Source of the DNA: Vineibacter terrae
Lineage (GTDB): Bacteria; Pseudomonadota; Alphaproteobacteria; Reyranellales; Reyranellaceae
Length of the DNA stretch: 64,000 nt
NCBI RefSeq assembly: GCF_008039615.1
Contig: NZ_VDUZ01000005.1
Location: forward strand, 62,001-126,000
Direction: 5' to 3'
Positions 24,283 to 33,930 of the stretch are shown piece after piece (positions within the stretch are counted from its first letter, which is position 1; every line of letters starts with the position of its first letter). A program made the translations under genes and the position numbers. Below the pieces are notes generated by a model. The model searched no databases, was not told the origin of the DNA, and saw nothing but the letters and a program-made list of their open reading frames with translations.

Positions 24283-24708
24283 CTATTTTTCAAACGTCGT
24301 GAGGTTGGCGCCGTCGCTGGCGACGATCACCGCCAGGATGCGGGCCGGCTCCGTGGTGCTGGCATTGGCGCTGACGCTGTGGCGCGCGCCGGGCGGCTCG
24401 TACCAGAACTGGCCGGCCTTGTAGACCGTCTCCGGCCCGTCATTCACCTTCGAGCGCACCGCGCCTTGCACGACATAGGCGAAGATCTCCGCCGAATCGG
24501 CATGTCGGTGGGCGGCGGAACTGCCGCCGGGGGCGTAGTCGACCGTGATGGCGGTCATGGTCTTGCCCGGCATCGTCGCCAGCTTCTGGGCGAAGATCGG
24601 CTTGACGGTGTCGCCGCCGGCCTTGGCTTGGCCCAGGGCATAGCCGCCGGCCAGCAGCAGGCCGGCGCAGGCCGCCGCCGCGAAACTACGTCCGATCGGG
24701 AAGCGCAT
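24283..24708 (-). CDS. Exported cupin-domain protein
   Basis: 141 residues with an N-terminal signal or anchor (SFAAAACAGLLLAGGYALG). Cupin motif 1 reads GGSSAAHRHADSAEIFAYVVQG (two histidines and a glutamate as metal ligands), and motif 2 includes GQFWYEPPGARHSVSANAS with the last histidine. A single-domain, metal-binding cupin facing the periplasm; ligand unknown. AGGAGG precedes ATG 24708. Its neighbour upstream on the strand is the AhpD-like gene, 44 bases away, so the two may be cotranscribed. Confidence 0.85.
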   Translation of the reverse strand: MRFPIGRSFAAAACAGLLLAGGYALGQAKAGGDTVKPIFAQKLATMPGKTMTAITVDYAPGGSSAAHRHADSAEIFAYVVQGAVRSKVNDGPETVYKAGQFWYEPPGARHSVSANASTTEPARILAVIVASDGANLTTFEK

Positions 24709-24752
24709 GAGGTTCCTCCTGTGGCCACGGTTGGGACGACAACAGCCGATTG

Positions 24753-25217
24753 CTATGATGCCGCGGCCGCCTTCACCTGGACCGGATGGACCATGCGGAA
24801 GCCGACGCCGAAGCGGTTCAGCAGGTTGATGGTGCCGATCAGCGCCGTGAGCTTCACGGTCTCCTCCTCGGAGAAGTGCCGTCGCACCTCGTCATAGACA
24901 TCGTCGGGCGCCCGCGTCTGGGCGAGCAGGGTCAGCGCCTCGGTCCATGCCAGCGCCGCGCGCTCGCGGTCAGTGTACAGCGGCGATTCCTGCCATGTCA
25001 CCAGCAGCTGCACGCGATCCTCGCTCTCGCCCTTGGCGCGCGCATCGCGGCTGTGCAGGTGGACGCAATAGGCGCAGCCGTTGATCTGCGAGGCGCGCAG
25101 CTTCACCAGCTCGATCAGTGACGGCTCCAGGCCGCTTTTGTTGACGTGGCCGGCGAGCGTTATGACGGCCTTCATCGTCTCGGGCGCTACCTTGTGTGCA
25201 TCGAGCCTTGCCTTCAT
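24753..25217 (-). CDS. AhpD-like / carboxymuconolactone decarboxylase family protein
   Basis: 154 residues from ATG 25217, chosen over an upstream ATG because TGGAGG lies 5 bases before it. The alkylhydroperoxidase-D signature is clear: INGCAYCVHLHSRDARAKGES, with the CxxC pair and histidine relay, and ALAWTEALT preceding the second half. Such proteins reduce peroxides or act as redox partners. It is divergent from a MocR-type regulator starting 51 bases away, a common arrangement for regulated redox genes, so the MocR protein may control it. Confidence 0.9.
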   Translation of the reverse strand: MKARLDAHKVAPETMKAVITLAGHVNKSGLEPSLIELVKLRASQINGCAYCVHLHSRDARAKGESEDRVQLLVTWQESPLYTDRERAALAWTEALTLLAQTRAPDDVYDEVRRHFSEEETVKLTALIGTINLLNRFGVGFRMVHPVQVKAAAAS

Positions 25218-25267
25218 CGTAGCCTCCATTGAATGTCTGGCGTCTGCAGGCGAAGAGGTAGCCATCG

Positions 25268-26746
25268 GTGCCGAGCGGCGACAGGGCCAAGACCGGAGCG
25301 AACGAGCAGGCCATGACCGGGGGCCTTGCGGCGCTGCACGGCATGCGGCTGGACCGCGGCGATGCCATGCCGATCTACCGCCAGATCGAGGCCCGCATCC
25401 GGGCCGCGATCCTGGATGACCGGCTGGCGCCGGGCACGCGCCTGCCGTCCTCGCGCAGCCTCGCCAGCCAGCTCGCCGTGGCGCGCGCCACCGTGGAGCT
25501 GGCCTACAACGTGCTGGCCGGCGACGGCTTGATCGAGGGGCATGCTGCGGCCGGCACCATCGTGGCGCCGCGTCTGCAGGCCGATCACCTGCGGGCCGCG
25601 CGCCGGCGCGAGGCGGCGCAGCGGCCGGTGATCCAGCCCAGCCTGATCTGGTCGGCCACGACCCGGCCGCTGCAGATGGGCGTGCCGGCCTTCGATGCCT
25701 TTCCGCGCAAGCTGTGGACGCGGCTGGCGGCGCGCACGGCGCGTGGCCTGTCGACGGCGCAGATGACCTACCAGGACACGTCGGGCTACGAGCCGCTGCG
25801 CCGCGAGCTGGTGCGTTATCTCGCGATCGCGCGCGGCGTGGTCTGCAGCATCGATCAGGTGTTCATCACCGCAGGCTTCCAGGGTGCGCTGGGCCTCATT
25901 GCCCGCATCCTGCTGAAACCAGATGACGAGGTCTGGGTCGAGGATCCCGGTTATTTCTTCGGGCGCGATGCGCTGGCGCTGGCCGGTGGCCGGCCAGTGC
26001 CGGTGCCGGTCGACGGCGACGGCCTGGATATCGCCGCCGGCATGGCCCGCGCACCCGAGGCGCGCTTCGTTGTCGTGACGCCCACCAACCAGTTCCCGCT
26101 GGGCGCCAGCCTGACGACCGCGCGCCGCGCCGACCTGCTGGCCTGGGCTGGCGCCAACGGCACCTGGATCATCGAGGACGACTACGACAGCGAGTTCCGC
26201 TATCGCGGACCCAAGATGCCGGCGCTCAAGAGCATCGATGCGCCGGGCCGCGTGCTCTATGTCGGTACCTTCAGCAAGGTGCTGTTTCCAGCCTTGCGGC
26301 TGGGCTACCTCGTGGTGCCCGAGCCGCTGATCGAGCGTTTCGCCACAAGCGCAGCGCTGCTGCAGCCGCAGCCGTCGCTTGCCGATCAGATCACCGCCAC
26401 CGCGTTCATGGCCGAAGGCCACTTCGCGCGCCATGTCGCGCGCATGCGCGGGCTCTACGCCGAGCGTCGCGAGGCGCTGCTGCAGGCGCTCGCAGCATTG
26501 CCCAAGCCCCACTGGGCGGTCGAGGCCGCCGCCGGCGGCATGCATGTGATCGTGCGCTTGCCGGCGGGCGCAGACGATGCCGCCGCCGTCATGCGCGCGC
26601 ACGCTGTCGGCCTCTCGCCCGAGCCGCTGTCGCGCTTCGCGATGGAGGCCGAGACAGGCCCTGGGCTGCTGCTGAGCTTCACCAACCTGCCGGCCGAGAC
26701 GGCTGCGCGCACGATGCGCAAGCTGCACCGTGCCCTGCAGGCATAG
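25268..26746 (+). CDS. MocR-family (GntR-HTH plus aminotransferase) regulator
   Basis: 492 residues. A winged HTH of the GntR type occupies about residues 35-100 (PIYRQIEARIRAAILDDRLA, then LPSSRSLASQLAVARATVELAY), followed by a fold-type I aminotransferase domain with PLP-binding lysine K337 in TFSKVLFPALRLGY and PTNQFPLG. MocR/PdxR-like proteins use PLP as an effector to control vitamin B6, GABA or amino acid genes. GTG 25268 has GAGG at about 9 bases; ATG 25313 is an alternative. It is divergent from the AhpD-like gene. Confidence 0.9.
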   Translation: MPSGDRAKTGANEQAMTGGLAALHGMRLDRGDAMPIYRQIEARIRAAILDDRLAPGTRLPSSRSLASQLAVARATVELAYNVLAGDGLIEGHAAAGTIVAPRLQADHLRAARRREAAQRPVIQPSLIWSATTRPLQMGVPAFDAFPRKLWTRLAARTARGLSTAQMTYQDTSGYEPLRRELVRYLAIARGVVCSIDQVFITAGFQGALGLIARILLKPDDEVWVEDPGYFFGRDALALAGGRPVPVPVDGDGLDIAAGMARAPEARFVVVTPTNQFPLGASLTTARRADLLAWAGANGTWIIEDDYDSEFRYRGPKMPALKSIDAPGRVLYVGTFSKVLFPALRLGYLVVPEPLIERFATSAALLQPQPSLADQITATAFMAEGHFARHVARMRGLYAERREALLQALAALPKPHWAVEAAAGGMHVIVRLPAGADDAAAVMRAHAVGLSPEPLSRFAMEAETGPGLLLSFTNLPAETAARTMRKLHRALQA

Positions 26747-26971
26747 GCATTCGCCTGCGCCGCGCCGGTTCTATCCATTTCGATCATAGTTGTGGTCGAC
26801 ACCGCCGGCGCTACCGCGTAAGGCGTTGAGCAACGCAGGCATGTTCATTAGGAAGCCGTATCTGGATTTCATCCAGCGCTTTGTTTCATGTCCATTACAG
26901 AAAACTGAATTTTCAACTCAAGTACTTTCAGAAATACGCAATAATTTACACCAGGAAATACAGATTACATT
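26747..26971. promoter_or_regulatory. AT-rich leader of the type I secretion operon
   Basis: The last 130 bases are markedly AT-rich compared with the surroundings (TTTCAACTCAAG, ATACGCAATAATTTACA). This is consistent with a promoter and long 5' leader for the RTX gene. AGGAAA at about 26953 is a weak, distant ribosome site for ATG 26972. No clear -35/-10 pair was assigned. Confidence 0.4.
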
Positions 26972-29900
26972 ATGGCTACGACGACGAACGCCGACTTCGG
27001 CGCGACCCTCAATGCTGCCATCCAGGGCGGCTATGTCGCCCATCTCTCGGGCCAGACCTATACGATCGACCAGCCGATCGTCATCCACGTCACCAGCACG
27101 ACGCAGGGCGCGCTCGGCATCGACGGCGGTGGCGCCACGCTGGTCTCGCAGGTGACCAACGGCGCGCCCCTGATCCAGATCGTCGTCGATCCGGGTGTCG
27201 ACCTCCGTTACCTGACGTTGTCGAACTTCACGATTGCCGGCAATGGCCTGGAGGGTGCCGGCATCCGGATCGTGGCCGACGGCAATGACCGCTGGGTCTA
27301 CAACTGGACCATCGACAACGTGACCGTCCAGCATGTCGGCGGCTATGGCCTGGACGTGCAGGGCAGCGTGTTCGAAGGCAGCGTCCGCGATTCGTGGATG
27401 ATCGACAACGCCAAGGGCGGGGCCGTCTTCGCGCACAGCGCCGGCGGCGGCCAGGTGAGCGCCCTGCGCTGGTTCGGCGGCGGGCTCAAGGACAATGGCG
27501 GCGCCGGCCTGGTCCTCGACAACGGTGCGCGTGACCTGACCGTCGACGGTGCCGCCTTCGTCAACAATGCCGATGTCGGCATCAGCGCGGCGTGGGGCAT
27601 CTCCGCCGTGAGCGCGAGCACGTTCCAGGACAATCACGGGCCTGGCGTGTGGTTCCAGAACTACGGCAATTTCAACAACAACACGTTCACGACGTCGGGC
27701 GTGCAGGGCGTCGGCATCCAGGGCTATCTGGCGGGCAGCGCCACCCTGGTCGGCAACACCAGCACGTACACGGGTGCCGGATCCGACCCGACGGCCCTGG
27801 CCGACCTTCAAGGCAATGGCGGGGCATTCCTCGTCGGCGACAGCGGCAGGATCGTCACCGGTTCGAGCGTGGCGGTGAGCGGGGTCGGCGGCGGCAACGA
27901 GGCGCACGTCGTGGTCGACTCGCAGGGCGTCGCGCTGCCGACCCTGGCCGCCGTGAGCGCCGCGACGACGGCCAGCGTGGCGAGCAGCACCGGCACGGAC
28001 GCTGTGGAGAGCGCGCTGCGGTCGGCCATCGCGAGCGGCACGGTCACGCATCTGACGGACACCACCACGTATACCGTCACCGCGCCGATCGTCATCAACA
28101 TCACCAGCTCGATCCAGGCCGAAACCGGCATCGACCTGGGCGGTGCCAAGATCATTTCGCACATCGCGGGCGGCGGGCCCGTCATCGAAATCATCGTCGC
28201 GCCCGGCGTGGACGTAGGCCACCTCACGCTGTCGAACTTCTCGGTGCTGGGCAATGGCGGCGAGGGTGATGGCATCAAGATCGTGGCCGACGGCAAGGAT
28301 CGCGTGATCCGCGACCTCAGCATCAACAATGTCAACGTCGAGCATGTCGGCGGCATCGGGCTCGACGTGCTGGGCAACGTGTCGCACGGCACCGTGCTCG
28401 AGTCGTGGATGCACGGCAACGGCGAGGGTGGCGCGCGCTTCGCCAACAGCGCCGGCGGCGGCACGGCGAGCGGGCTGGAATGGATGGGCGGCGGCTTTCG
28501 CAAGAACGGGGGCGCCGGCCTGATCCTCGACAACGGCGCTCATGACATGACTGTCAGAGGTGCCTACTTCGTGGACAACTACGGTCCCGGCCTCTACGCC
28601 ACGTCGGGCATCACACTGGTGCGCGACAGCGGCTTTGAGAACAATGAGGGCGTCGGCGCCCTTGTCGGGAGCAGCGCCAATTTCGTCGATGTCGGGTTCG
28701 CGACCTACGGCGTGCAGAAGACCGGGGTCGGTGGCTATCTGGCGGGCGGCCAGGTGACGCTGACCGGCGTCGGCAGCGAATACTACGGCTGGGGTGCGAA
28801 CCCGACGGTGCTGGCCAACCTGCAGGGCAGCGGCACGCTCGCGATGGTGGGCGGCGGCGAGGTCGTGGCCGGGCCGAATGTGACGATGAGCGGCGGCAAT
28901 CCCGTGATCAACCCGCCCGCCGACACGACGGCACCGGCCGTGACCGAGCGTCTGGCCAGCGACACCGGCGCCTCGGCCAGCGACAAGATCACCGCCGATC
29001 CGGCACTGACCGGAACCGGTGATCCCGGCGCCGTGGTGCATTTCACGGTCGACGGCAAGGCGATTGCCGCCACCGCGATGGCCACCGCCAGCGGCGTCTG
29101 GTCGTACACGCCCGTGGGCCTGGCCGACGGCCAGCACACGGTCGTCGCCAGCCAGACCGATGCCGCCGGCAATACGGGCACGGCGTCGCTGATCTTCAAG
29201 CTCGACACGACGGCGCCTGTCGTGACGGAGCGGCTCGCCGGCGGCACGGCGACGTCCAGCCCGGTGCTGACCGGCACCGGCGACCCCGACACGCTGGTGC
29301 ACTTCACCATCGACGGTCGAGCGATCGCCGCCACCACGACCGCCGATGCCAGCGGCGTCTGGTCGTACACCCCGGTGGGCCTGGCGGACGGCCAGCACAC
29401 GATCGTCGCGAGCCAGACCGATGCCGCCGGCAACACCGGCTCGGCCGCGTTCACCTTCACGCTGGCCACTGCGCAGTCCGCCGTGCAGCCTGGGCCGGCG
29501 CCAGTGGTCACGCAGAAGCTGGTCAGTGACACCGGCGCTTCGTCGACCGACAACATCACGTGGGACCCGACGCTCGCCGGAACCGCCGATGCCGGCGCCG
29601 TCCTGCACTTCACGGTCGACGGCAAGGCGATCACCGCCACCGCAACGGCGGATGCCAAAGGCGCCTGGTCGTTCACCCCGGTCGGGCTGACCGATGGTGC
29701 GCACACCATCGTGGCGAGCGAGACCAATGCGGCCGGCGTCACGGGCACGGCTTCGCTCGCCTTCACCCTCGACACCCACACACCGATCCCCATCTTCACC
29801 AGCGTGGTGCAGTCCAACGGACAGGCGACGGTGAGCGGCACCACCGGCACGGCCAACGATACGATATCGATCTACGACGGCCCTACTTGGGCGGGCTTCG

Positions 29901-30496
29901 CGACCACCGGCAGCGATGGCCATTTCAGCTTCACCACGGCGGCCGCATCCAGCGCGGTCCATTTCTACGGCGCCAACGCCACCGATCTCGCCGGCAGCGA
30001 GGGCCACGGCATCGGCAAGGCCATCCTGGGCAGCTACAAGTCCGACACGCTCAGCGGCACCTCGGGCGGCGATGTCATCAACGGCGGTGGCGGTGACGAC
30101 AAGATCACCGGTGGCGCGGGTGCCGACACGCTGAGCGGCGCCGCCGGCAAGGACAGGTTTGTCTACAACGCCGCCGCGCAGTCGACGCCGGCTGCCGCCG
30201 ATACGATCACCGACTTCCAGCACGGCAGCGACAAGATCGATTTCACCACCATTGCCGGCATCACGGCCGCCGCGGGCGTGCCGCTGTTCCAGGGCAATAT
30301 CACCGGCAGCGGCAACCTCACGCTCAATCCGCACAGCGTGGCCTACGTCGAAGCAGGCGGCGCCACACACGTGCTCGTCAACACGTCGAACGCGCCCGAG
30401 ACCGTGACGGCGACCGACACCCACGCGGCCAACATGGAAATCGTGCTGCTGGGCGTCAATCTCGGGCTCACAGCCAGCGACTTCTCACACTCATGA
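26972..30496 (+). CDS. Giant RTX secreted protein with duplicated beta-helix and Ig-like repeats
   Basis: 1174 residues, no signal peptide. Layout: a right-handed beta-helix module at about 20-320 and a homologous copy at about 355-645 (shared TLSNF..GNG.EG.GI.IVADG.DR, QHVGG/EHVGG..LDV and NGGAGL.LDNGA). Then about 300 residues of bacterial Ig-like repeats, three copies built on GTGDPGAVVHFTVDGKAI..VWSYTPVGLADGQHT. An RTX calcium-binding block follows at about 1028-1065 (GGDVINGGGGDDKITGGAGAD, then TLSG), ending in a C-terminal type I secretion signal region with DTITDFQHGSDKIDF. The module plan recalls secreted alginate epimerase or pectate-lyase-like enzymes. The transporter genes follow with a 4-base overlap. 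Confidence 0.88.
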   Translation: MATTTNADFGATLNAAIQGGYVAHLSGQTYTIDQPIVIHVTSTTQGALGIDGGGATLVSQVTNGAPLIQIVVDPGVDLRYLTLSNFTIAGNGLEGAGIRIVADGNDRWVYNWTIDNVTVQHVGGYGLDVQGSVFEGSVRDSWMIDNAKGGAVFAHSAGGGQVSALRWFGGGLKDNGGAGLVLDNGARDLTVDGAAFVNNADVGISAAWGISAVSASTFQDNHGPGVWFQNYGNFNNNTFTTSGVQGVGIQGYLAGSATLVGNTSTYTGAGSDPTALADLQGNGGAFLVGDSGRIVTGSSVAVSGVGGGNEAHVVVDSQGVALPTLAAVSAATTASVASSTGTDAVESALRSAIASGTVTHLTDTTTYTVTAPIVINITSSIQAETGIDLGGAKIISHIAGGGPVIEIIVAPGVDVGHLTLSNFSVLGNGGEGDGIKIVADGKDRVIRDLSINNVNVEHVGGIGLDVLGNVSHGTVLESWMHGNGEGGARFANSAGGGTASGLEWMGGGFRKNGGAGLILDNGAHDMTVRGAYFVDNYGPGLYATSGITLVRDSGFENNEGVGALVGSSANFVDVGFATYGVQKTGVGGYLAGGQVTLTGVGSEYYGWGANPTVLANLQGSGTLAMVGGGEVVAGPNVTMSGGNPVINPPADTTAPAVTERLASDTGASASDKITADPALTGTGDPGAVVHFTVDGKAIAATAMATASGVWSYTPVGLADGQHTVVASQTDAAGNTGTASLIFKLDTTAPVVTERLAGGTATSSPVLTGTGDPDTLVHFTIDGRAIAATTTADASGVWSYTPVGLADGQHTIVASQTDAAGNTGSAAFTFTLATAQSAVQPGPAPVVTQKLVSDTGASSTDNITWDPTLAGTADAGAVLHFTVDGKAITATATADAKGAWSFTPVGLTDGAHTIVASETNAAGVTGTASLAFTLDTHTPIPIFTSVVQSNGQATVSGTTGTANDTISIYDGPTWAGFATTGSDGHFSFTTAAASSAVHFYGANATDLAGSEGHGIGKAILGSYKSDTLSGTSGGDVINGGGGDDKITGGAGADTLSGAAGKDRFVYNAAAQSTPAAADTITDFQHGSDKIDFTTIAGITAAAGVPLFQGNITGSGNLTLNPHSVAYVEAGGATHVLVNTSNAPETVTATDTHAANMEIVLLGVNLGLTASDFSHS
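27040..28895 (+). repeat. Tandem in-gene duplication of the beta-helix module
   Basis: Protein-level duplication inside the RTX gene: copy 1 about 27040-27890 and copy 2 about 28045-28895. They align over roughly 280 residues with the same landmarks in the same order (IVADG, HVGG, SAGGG, NGGAGL, TSGVQ/TYGVQ, GYLAG). DNA identity is moderate, so the duplication is old. Confidence 0.75.
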
Positions 30497-32181
30497 AGTC
30501 CGAGCTCGCACGGCTGGTACGCTTCAGCGGCTCCTATCTGGGCACCGCTGCCGCCTTCAGCCTCGCCATCAACCTGCTCTATCTGGCAGGCCCGCTCTAC
30601 ATGCTGCAGGTCTATGACCGGGTGGTGCCCAGCGGCAGCGAGCTCACGCTGCTGATGCTGACGCTGGCGCTGCTGATGGCCTATTTGGCGCTGGCCGGCC
30701 TCGACACCGTGCGCGCCCGCTTGCTCACGCGCGCCAGCGTCCGGCTGGACCAGCGTGCGGCGCCGCGCGTCATGAAAGCGATCGTCGATCACCCGGCCAG
30801 CGCCGGCGGCGCGCGCAGCCAGCTGCTGCGCGACTTCGATCATCTGCGCCAGTTCATCGGTGGTGCCGGCATCCATGCCCTGTTCGATCTGCCCTGGGCG
30901 CCGGTCTACATTGTCGTGATCGGTATGCTGCACTGGACGCTGGGCGTCTTCGCGCTGGGCTGCGGCGTGCTGCTGATCCTGACGGCGCTGGTCAACGAAC
31001 GGCTGGTGCGCGCGCCGCTGGCCGATGCCAATGCAGCGGCGGCGCGCAACTACAGCTTCACCGAGATGAGCCTGCGCAATGCCGAGGCGATCCGCGCCAT
31101 GGGCATGATGGACGGGTTGCTGCAGCGCTGGTCGCACGATCGCCACCGCACGCTGGAACGCCAGGTCGTGGCCTCCGACCGCGCTGCGACCGTGCAAGGC
31201 GCCATGAAGTTCCTGCGCCTGTCGATGCAGTCGGTGATCCTGGGGCTGGGCGCCTGGCTGGTGATCGAGCGCAACGTGACGGGCGGCGCCATGTTTGCCG
31301 CCAGCCTTCTGCTGGGGCGTGCCCTGCAGCCGGTCGAGCAGATCGTCGGCAGCTGGCGCACCCTGGTCTCGGTGCGCGGCGCTTGGCGGCGGCTGGATGA
31401 GCTCTTCCGGGTAAGCGTCGCGGGCGCGCCGACCGTGACGCTGCCGCGGCCGGCCGGTCACCTTGCCGTCGAGGAGCTGACCTTCGTCGCGCCCGGCAGC
31501 ACCAGGCCGCTGCTGCGCGGGGTGTCCTTCGATCTGCAACCGGGTGAGGTGCTGGGCGTGATCGGCCCGTCCGGCGCCGGCAAGTCCACCCTGGCACGCC
31601 AGCTGGTGGGTGTGCTGGCGCCCAGCGCCGGCGCGGTGCGGCTCGATGGCGCTGACATCGGCCCCTGGGCGCGCGGCACGCTGGGCCAGCATGTCGGCTA
31701 TCTGCCGCAGGATATCGAGCTGTTCGCCGACACCGCCGCGGCCAATATCAGCCGCTTCCGGCCGGGCGATGACGCGGCGATCATCCGGGCCGCCCGGATG
31801 GCAGGCGTGCACGACCTGATCCTGCGCCTGCGCCACGGCTACGACACGCAGGTGGGCGAGGGTGGCGAGGTCCTGTCCGGCGGCTATCGCCAGCGCCTGG
31901 CGCTGGCGCGCGCCGTCTACGGTGATCCCAGCCTGGTTGTTCTCGACGAGCCGAGCTCGAACCTCGATGCCGACGGTGACGCGGCGCTGGCCGACTGCAT
32001 TCGGGGGCTCAAGCAGCGCGGCGCTACGGTCGTCCTGATCTCCCACTGCCCTGGCACGATCGGCCTGGCCGACAAGCTGCTGGTGCTGCGGGAGGGCACG
32101 GTCGTGCTGTTCGGGCCGCGCGCCGACGTCATGCGGCGGCTCTCGCCCGGCCCCAAGCTGCAGCCGGTGAGGTTGGCATGA
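30493..32181 (+). CDS. Type I secretion ABC transporter (PrtD/HlyB-like permease-ATPase)
   Basis: 562 residues. An N-terminal membrane domain of six segments contains the AINLLYLAGPLYMLQVYDRVVPS opening of the PrtD/AprD group (no C39 peptidase-like domain). The ATPase domain follows: Walker A GPSGAGKST at 358-366, signature LSGGYRQR at 461-468, Walker B LVVLDEP at 481-487, with the switch histidine in VVLISHCPG. Its ATG overlaps the RTX gene stop, and its own stop overlaps the adaptor start, so the three are translationally coupled. It should export the RTX protein in one step with the adaptor and an outer-membrane TolC-type protein encoded elsewhere. Confidence 0.94.
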   Translation: MKSELARLVRFSGSYLGTAAAFSLAINLLYLAGPLYMLQVYDRVVPSGSELTLLMLTLALLMAYLALAGLDTVRARLLTRASVRLDQRAAPRVMKAIVDHPASAGGARSQLLRDFDHLRQFIGGAGIHALFDLPWAPVYIVVIGMLHWTLGVFALGCGVLLILTALVNERLVRAPLADANAAAARNYSFTEMSLRNAEAIRAMGMMDGLLQRWSHDRHRTLERQVVASDRAATVQGAMKFLRLSMQSVILGLGAWLVIERNVTGGAMFAASLLLGRALQPVEQIVGSWRTLVSVRGAWRRLDELFRVSVAGAPTVTLPRPAGHLAVEELTFVAPGSTRPLLRGVSFDLQPGEVLGVIGPSGAGKSTLARQLVGVLAPSAGAVRLDGADIGPWARGTLGQHVGYLPQDIELFADTAAANISRFRPGDDAAIIRAARMAGVHDLILRLRHGYDTQVGEGGEVLSGGYRQRLALARAVYGDPSLVVLDEPSSNLDADGDAALADCIRGLKQRGATVVLISHCPGTIGLADKLLVLREGTVVLFGPRADVMRRLSPGPKLQPVRLA

Positions 32182-33482
32182 CCGACATCAGCCAGGCACC
32201 CAGCGATTCCGGATTCTGGTCGGCGGCCGCCGGCTGGCTGATCATCGCCGTGCTGTTCGGCGGCCTGGGCAGCTGGTCGGTCATTGCGCCGCTCAACGGA
32301 GCTGTCGTCGCCAACGGCGTGGTCAAGGTCGAGGGCAACCGCAAGAGCGTGCAGCATCTTGATGGCGGCATCGTCAAGGAGCTGCGGGTGAAGGAGGGCG
32401 ATCGCGTCAGTGCCGGCGACGTGCTGATCGTGCTCGACGACACCCAGGCCAAGGCGGAGCTCGAGATCCTGTCCCAGCAATACGTCGTGCTGCACGCCGG
32501 CGAGGTCCGCCTGCTGGCCGAGCTGGCCGGGGAAGCAGCCATGGTCATGCCGCCGGAGCTCGCAGCCAGGACATCCGATGCCTACGCGAGAAACATCTGG
32601 GCCGGCCAGGTCCGGCAGTTCGAGGCCCGCCGCGCTGCAATCGAGGGCCAGCGCAAGGTCATCACCGAGAAGATCCACCAGCTCCAGTCACAGATCGCCG
32701 GTGCCGAAGCGCAGGTGAAGGCTTATGCCGAGCAGAGCGACTCGGTACGTGCCGAAGCCCAGAGCATCGCGCCGCTGGTGGAGAAGGCGCTGCTGCCGCG
32801 TGCCCGGCTGCTGCAGCTGGAGCGCGCGGCGTATGGCCTCGACGGCCAGATCGCCGATGCGCGCGCCAGCGTCGCGCGGTTCCGCCAGGCCATCGCCGAG
32901 CAGGAGCTGCAGATCACCCAGCTGAGCAACGACCGCATGGCGGAGGTCACCAAGGATCTGCGCGAGGTCCATGCGCGGCTGGTCGAAGTACTACCCAAGC
33001 GCACCAACGCCGAGGCGGTGCTGGGCCGCATGGAGATCCGCTCGCCCTATGCCGGCCGCGTCGTGGGCTTGAGCATGTTCTCCATTGGCGGCGTGATCCA
33101 GCGCGGCGAGCGGATCCTCGACATCGTGCCCGACGAGGGGCTGACGATCGATGTGCAGGTCGCCGTTGACGACATCAGCGACGTGCATCCTGGCGCCAAG
33201 GCCGAGCTGCACCTGACGGCCTACAAGCAGCGCATCGTGCCCACCGTCCAGGGCGGCGTGATCAACGTGTCGGCCGATCGGCTCACCGACCCCAAGACCG
33301 GCAATGCGTATTTCGTCGCCTCGATCCGGCCGGACCCCGCCGCGCTCGCCGCGCTGCCCGGCATCCACCTCCAGCCCGGCATGCCGGTGACGGCGATGAT
33401 CCCGACCGAGGCCCGCACCGCGTTCGACTACATCGTGGGCCCCCTGACGGCGTCCTTCAGCCAGGCGTTCCGGCAGAGATAG
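32178..33482 (+). CDS. HlyD/PrtE-family type I secretion periplasmic adaptor
   Basis: 434 residues: short cytoplasmic start, one membrane segment (GWLIIAVLFGGLGSWSVIAPL), then a biotinyl-lipoyl-like half (VVKVEGNRKSVQHLDGGIV and LRVKEGDRVSAGDVL). A long helical hairpin spans residues about 90-280 with many Gln and Glu. The second lipoyl half and beta-barrel read MEIRSPYAGRVVGLSMF, ending in GMPVTAMI. This is the standard type I adaptor connecting the ABC transporter to TolC. No TolC-like gene follows in this window. Confidence 0.93.
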   Translation: MTDISQAPSDSGFWSAAAGWLIIAVLFGGLGSWSVIAPLNGAVVANGVVKVEGNRKSVQHLDGGIVKELRVKEGDRVSAGDVLIVLDDTQAKAELEILSQQYVVLHAGEVRLLAELAGEAAMVMPPELAARTSDAYARNIWAGQVRQFEARRAAIEGQRKVITEKIHQLQSQIAGAEAQVKAYAEQSDSVRAEAQSIAPLVEKALLPRARLLQLERAAYGLDGQIADARASVARFRQAIAEQELQITQLSNDRMAEVTKDLREVHARLVEVLPKRTNAEAVLGRMEIRSPYAGRVVGLSMFSIGGVIQRGERILDIVPDEGLTIDVQVAVDDISDVHPGAKAELHLTAYKQRIVPTVQGGVINVSADRLTDPKTGNAYFVASIRPDPAALAALPGIHLQPGMPVTAMIPTEARTAFDYIVGPLTASFSQAFRQR

Positions 33483-33930
33483 CCACCGCTTCCCTATGGC
33501 GCTTTATTTGTCGTCCTTATATGAGCGATTGGAAGTCTCAGCGGCGGAGGTGTCAGCGTGTTGCGAAGACTTCATCTCTCTTCCTCCGTAGGCTCGATCC
33601 AAAACTCAAAGCCTACCTCCTGACCTCTCGTCGCTACATGGAATCTGAGCGAAGGAGCTTGCGGTGACTGGTGCCAACGACTGGCGGCTCTGGGGCCGGC
33701 TGGGACCGCGCCTGCCCTGGGCGAAACCCAAGGGTCGCTCCGGATGACGGTGGGGCGGAGCCTTCCAGACGTGTCTGCAAAACGTGTGGGAGGCCGGGCA
33801 GCAGCCCAAAACACTTGGATGCTATGGCCGCCGTCGCAACATCTGGTTTGTGCTGACCGCAACGTCCTCTCGCCACAATGGCTTTTCGAGGCTAGACTTG
33901 GTGCCGATGCGGAGGGGAGGTGGTCAGGCG
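33483..33930. other. Intergenic stretch with repeat remnants, no gene
   Basis: 448 bases after the secretion operon. There are no convincing codons, and no T-rich terminator stem was clear. Around 33695-33750 is a segment (GGGACCGCGCCTGCCCTGGG, CGGATGACGG) that looks like a worn family C or similar element. The final 60 bases include GGAGGGGAGG, the ribosome-site region of the next gene. Confidence 0.5.

Noticed and set aside
26918-30424. Minus-strand open frame of 1168 codons opposite the RTX gene
   Set aside because: A long stop-free frame is common opposite GC-rich repetitive genes. The translated product is Arg/Ala/Gly/His-rich without motifs, and the plus strand has clear domains.
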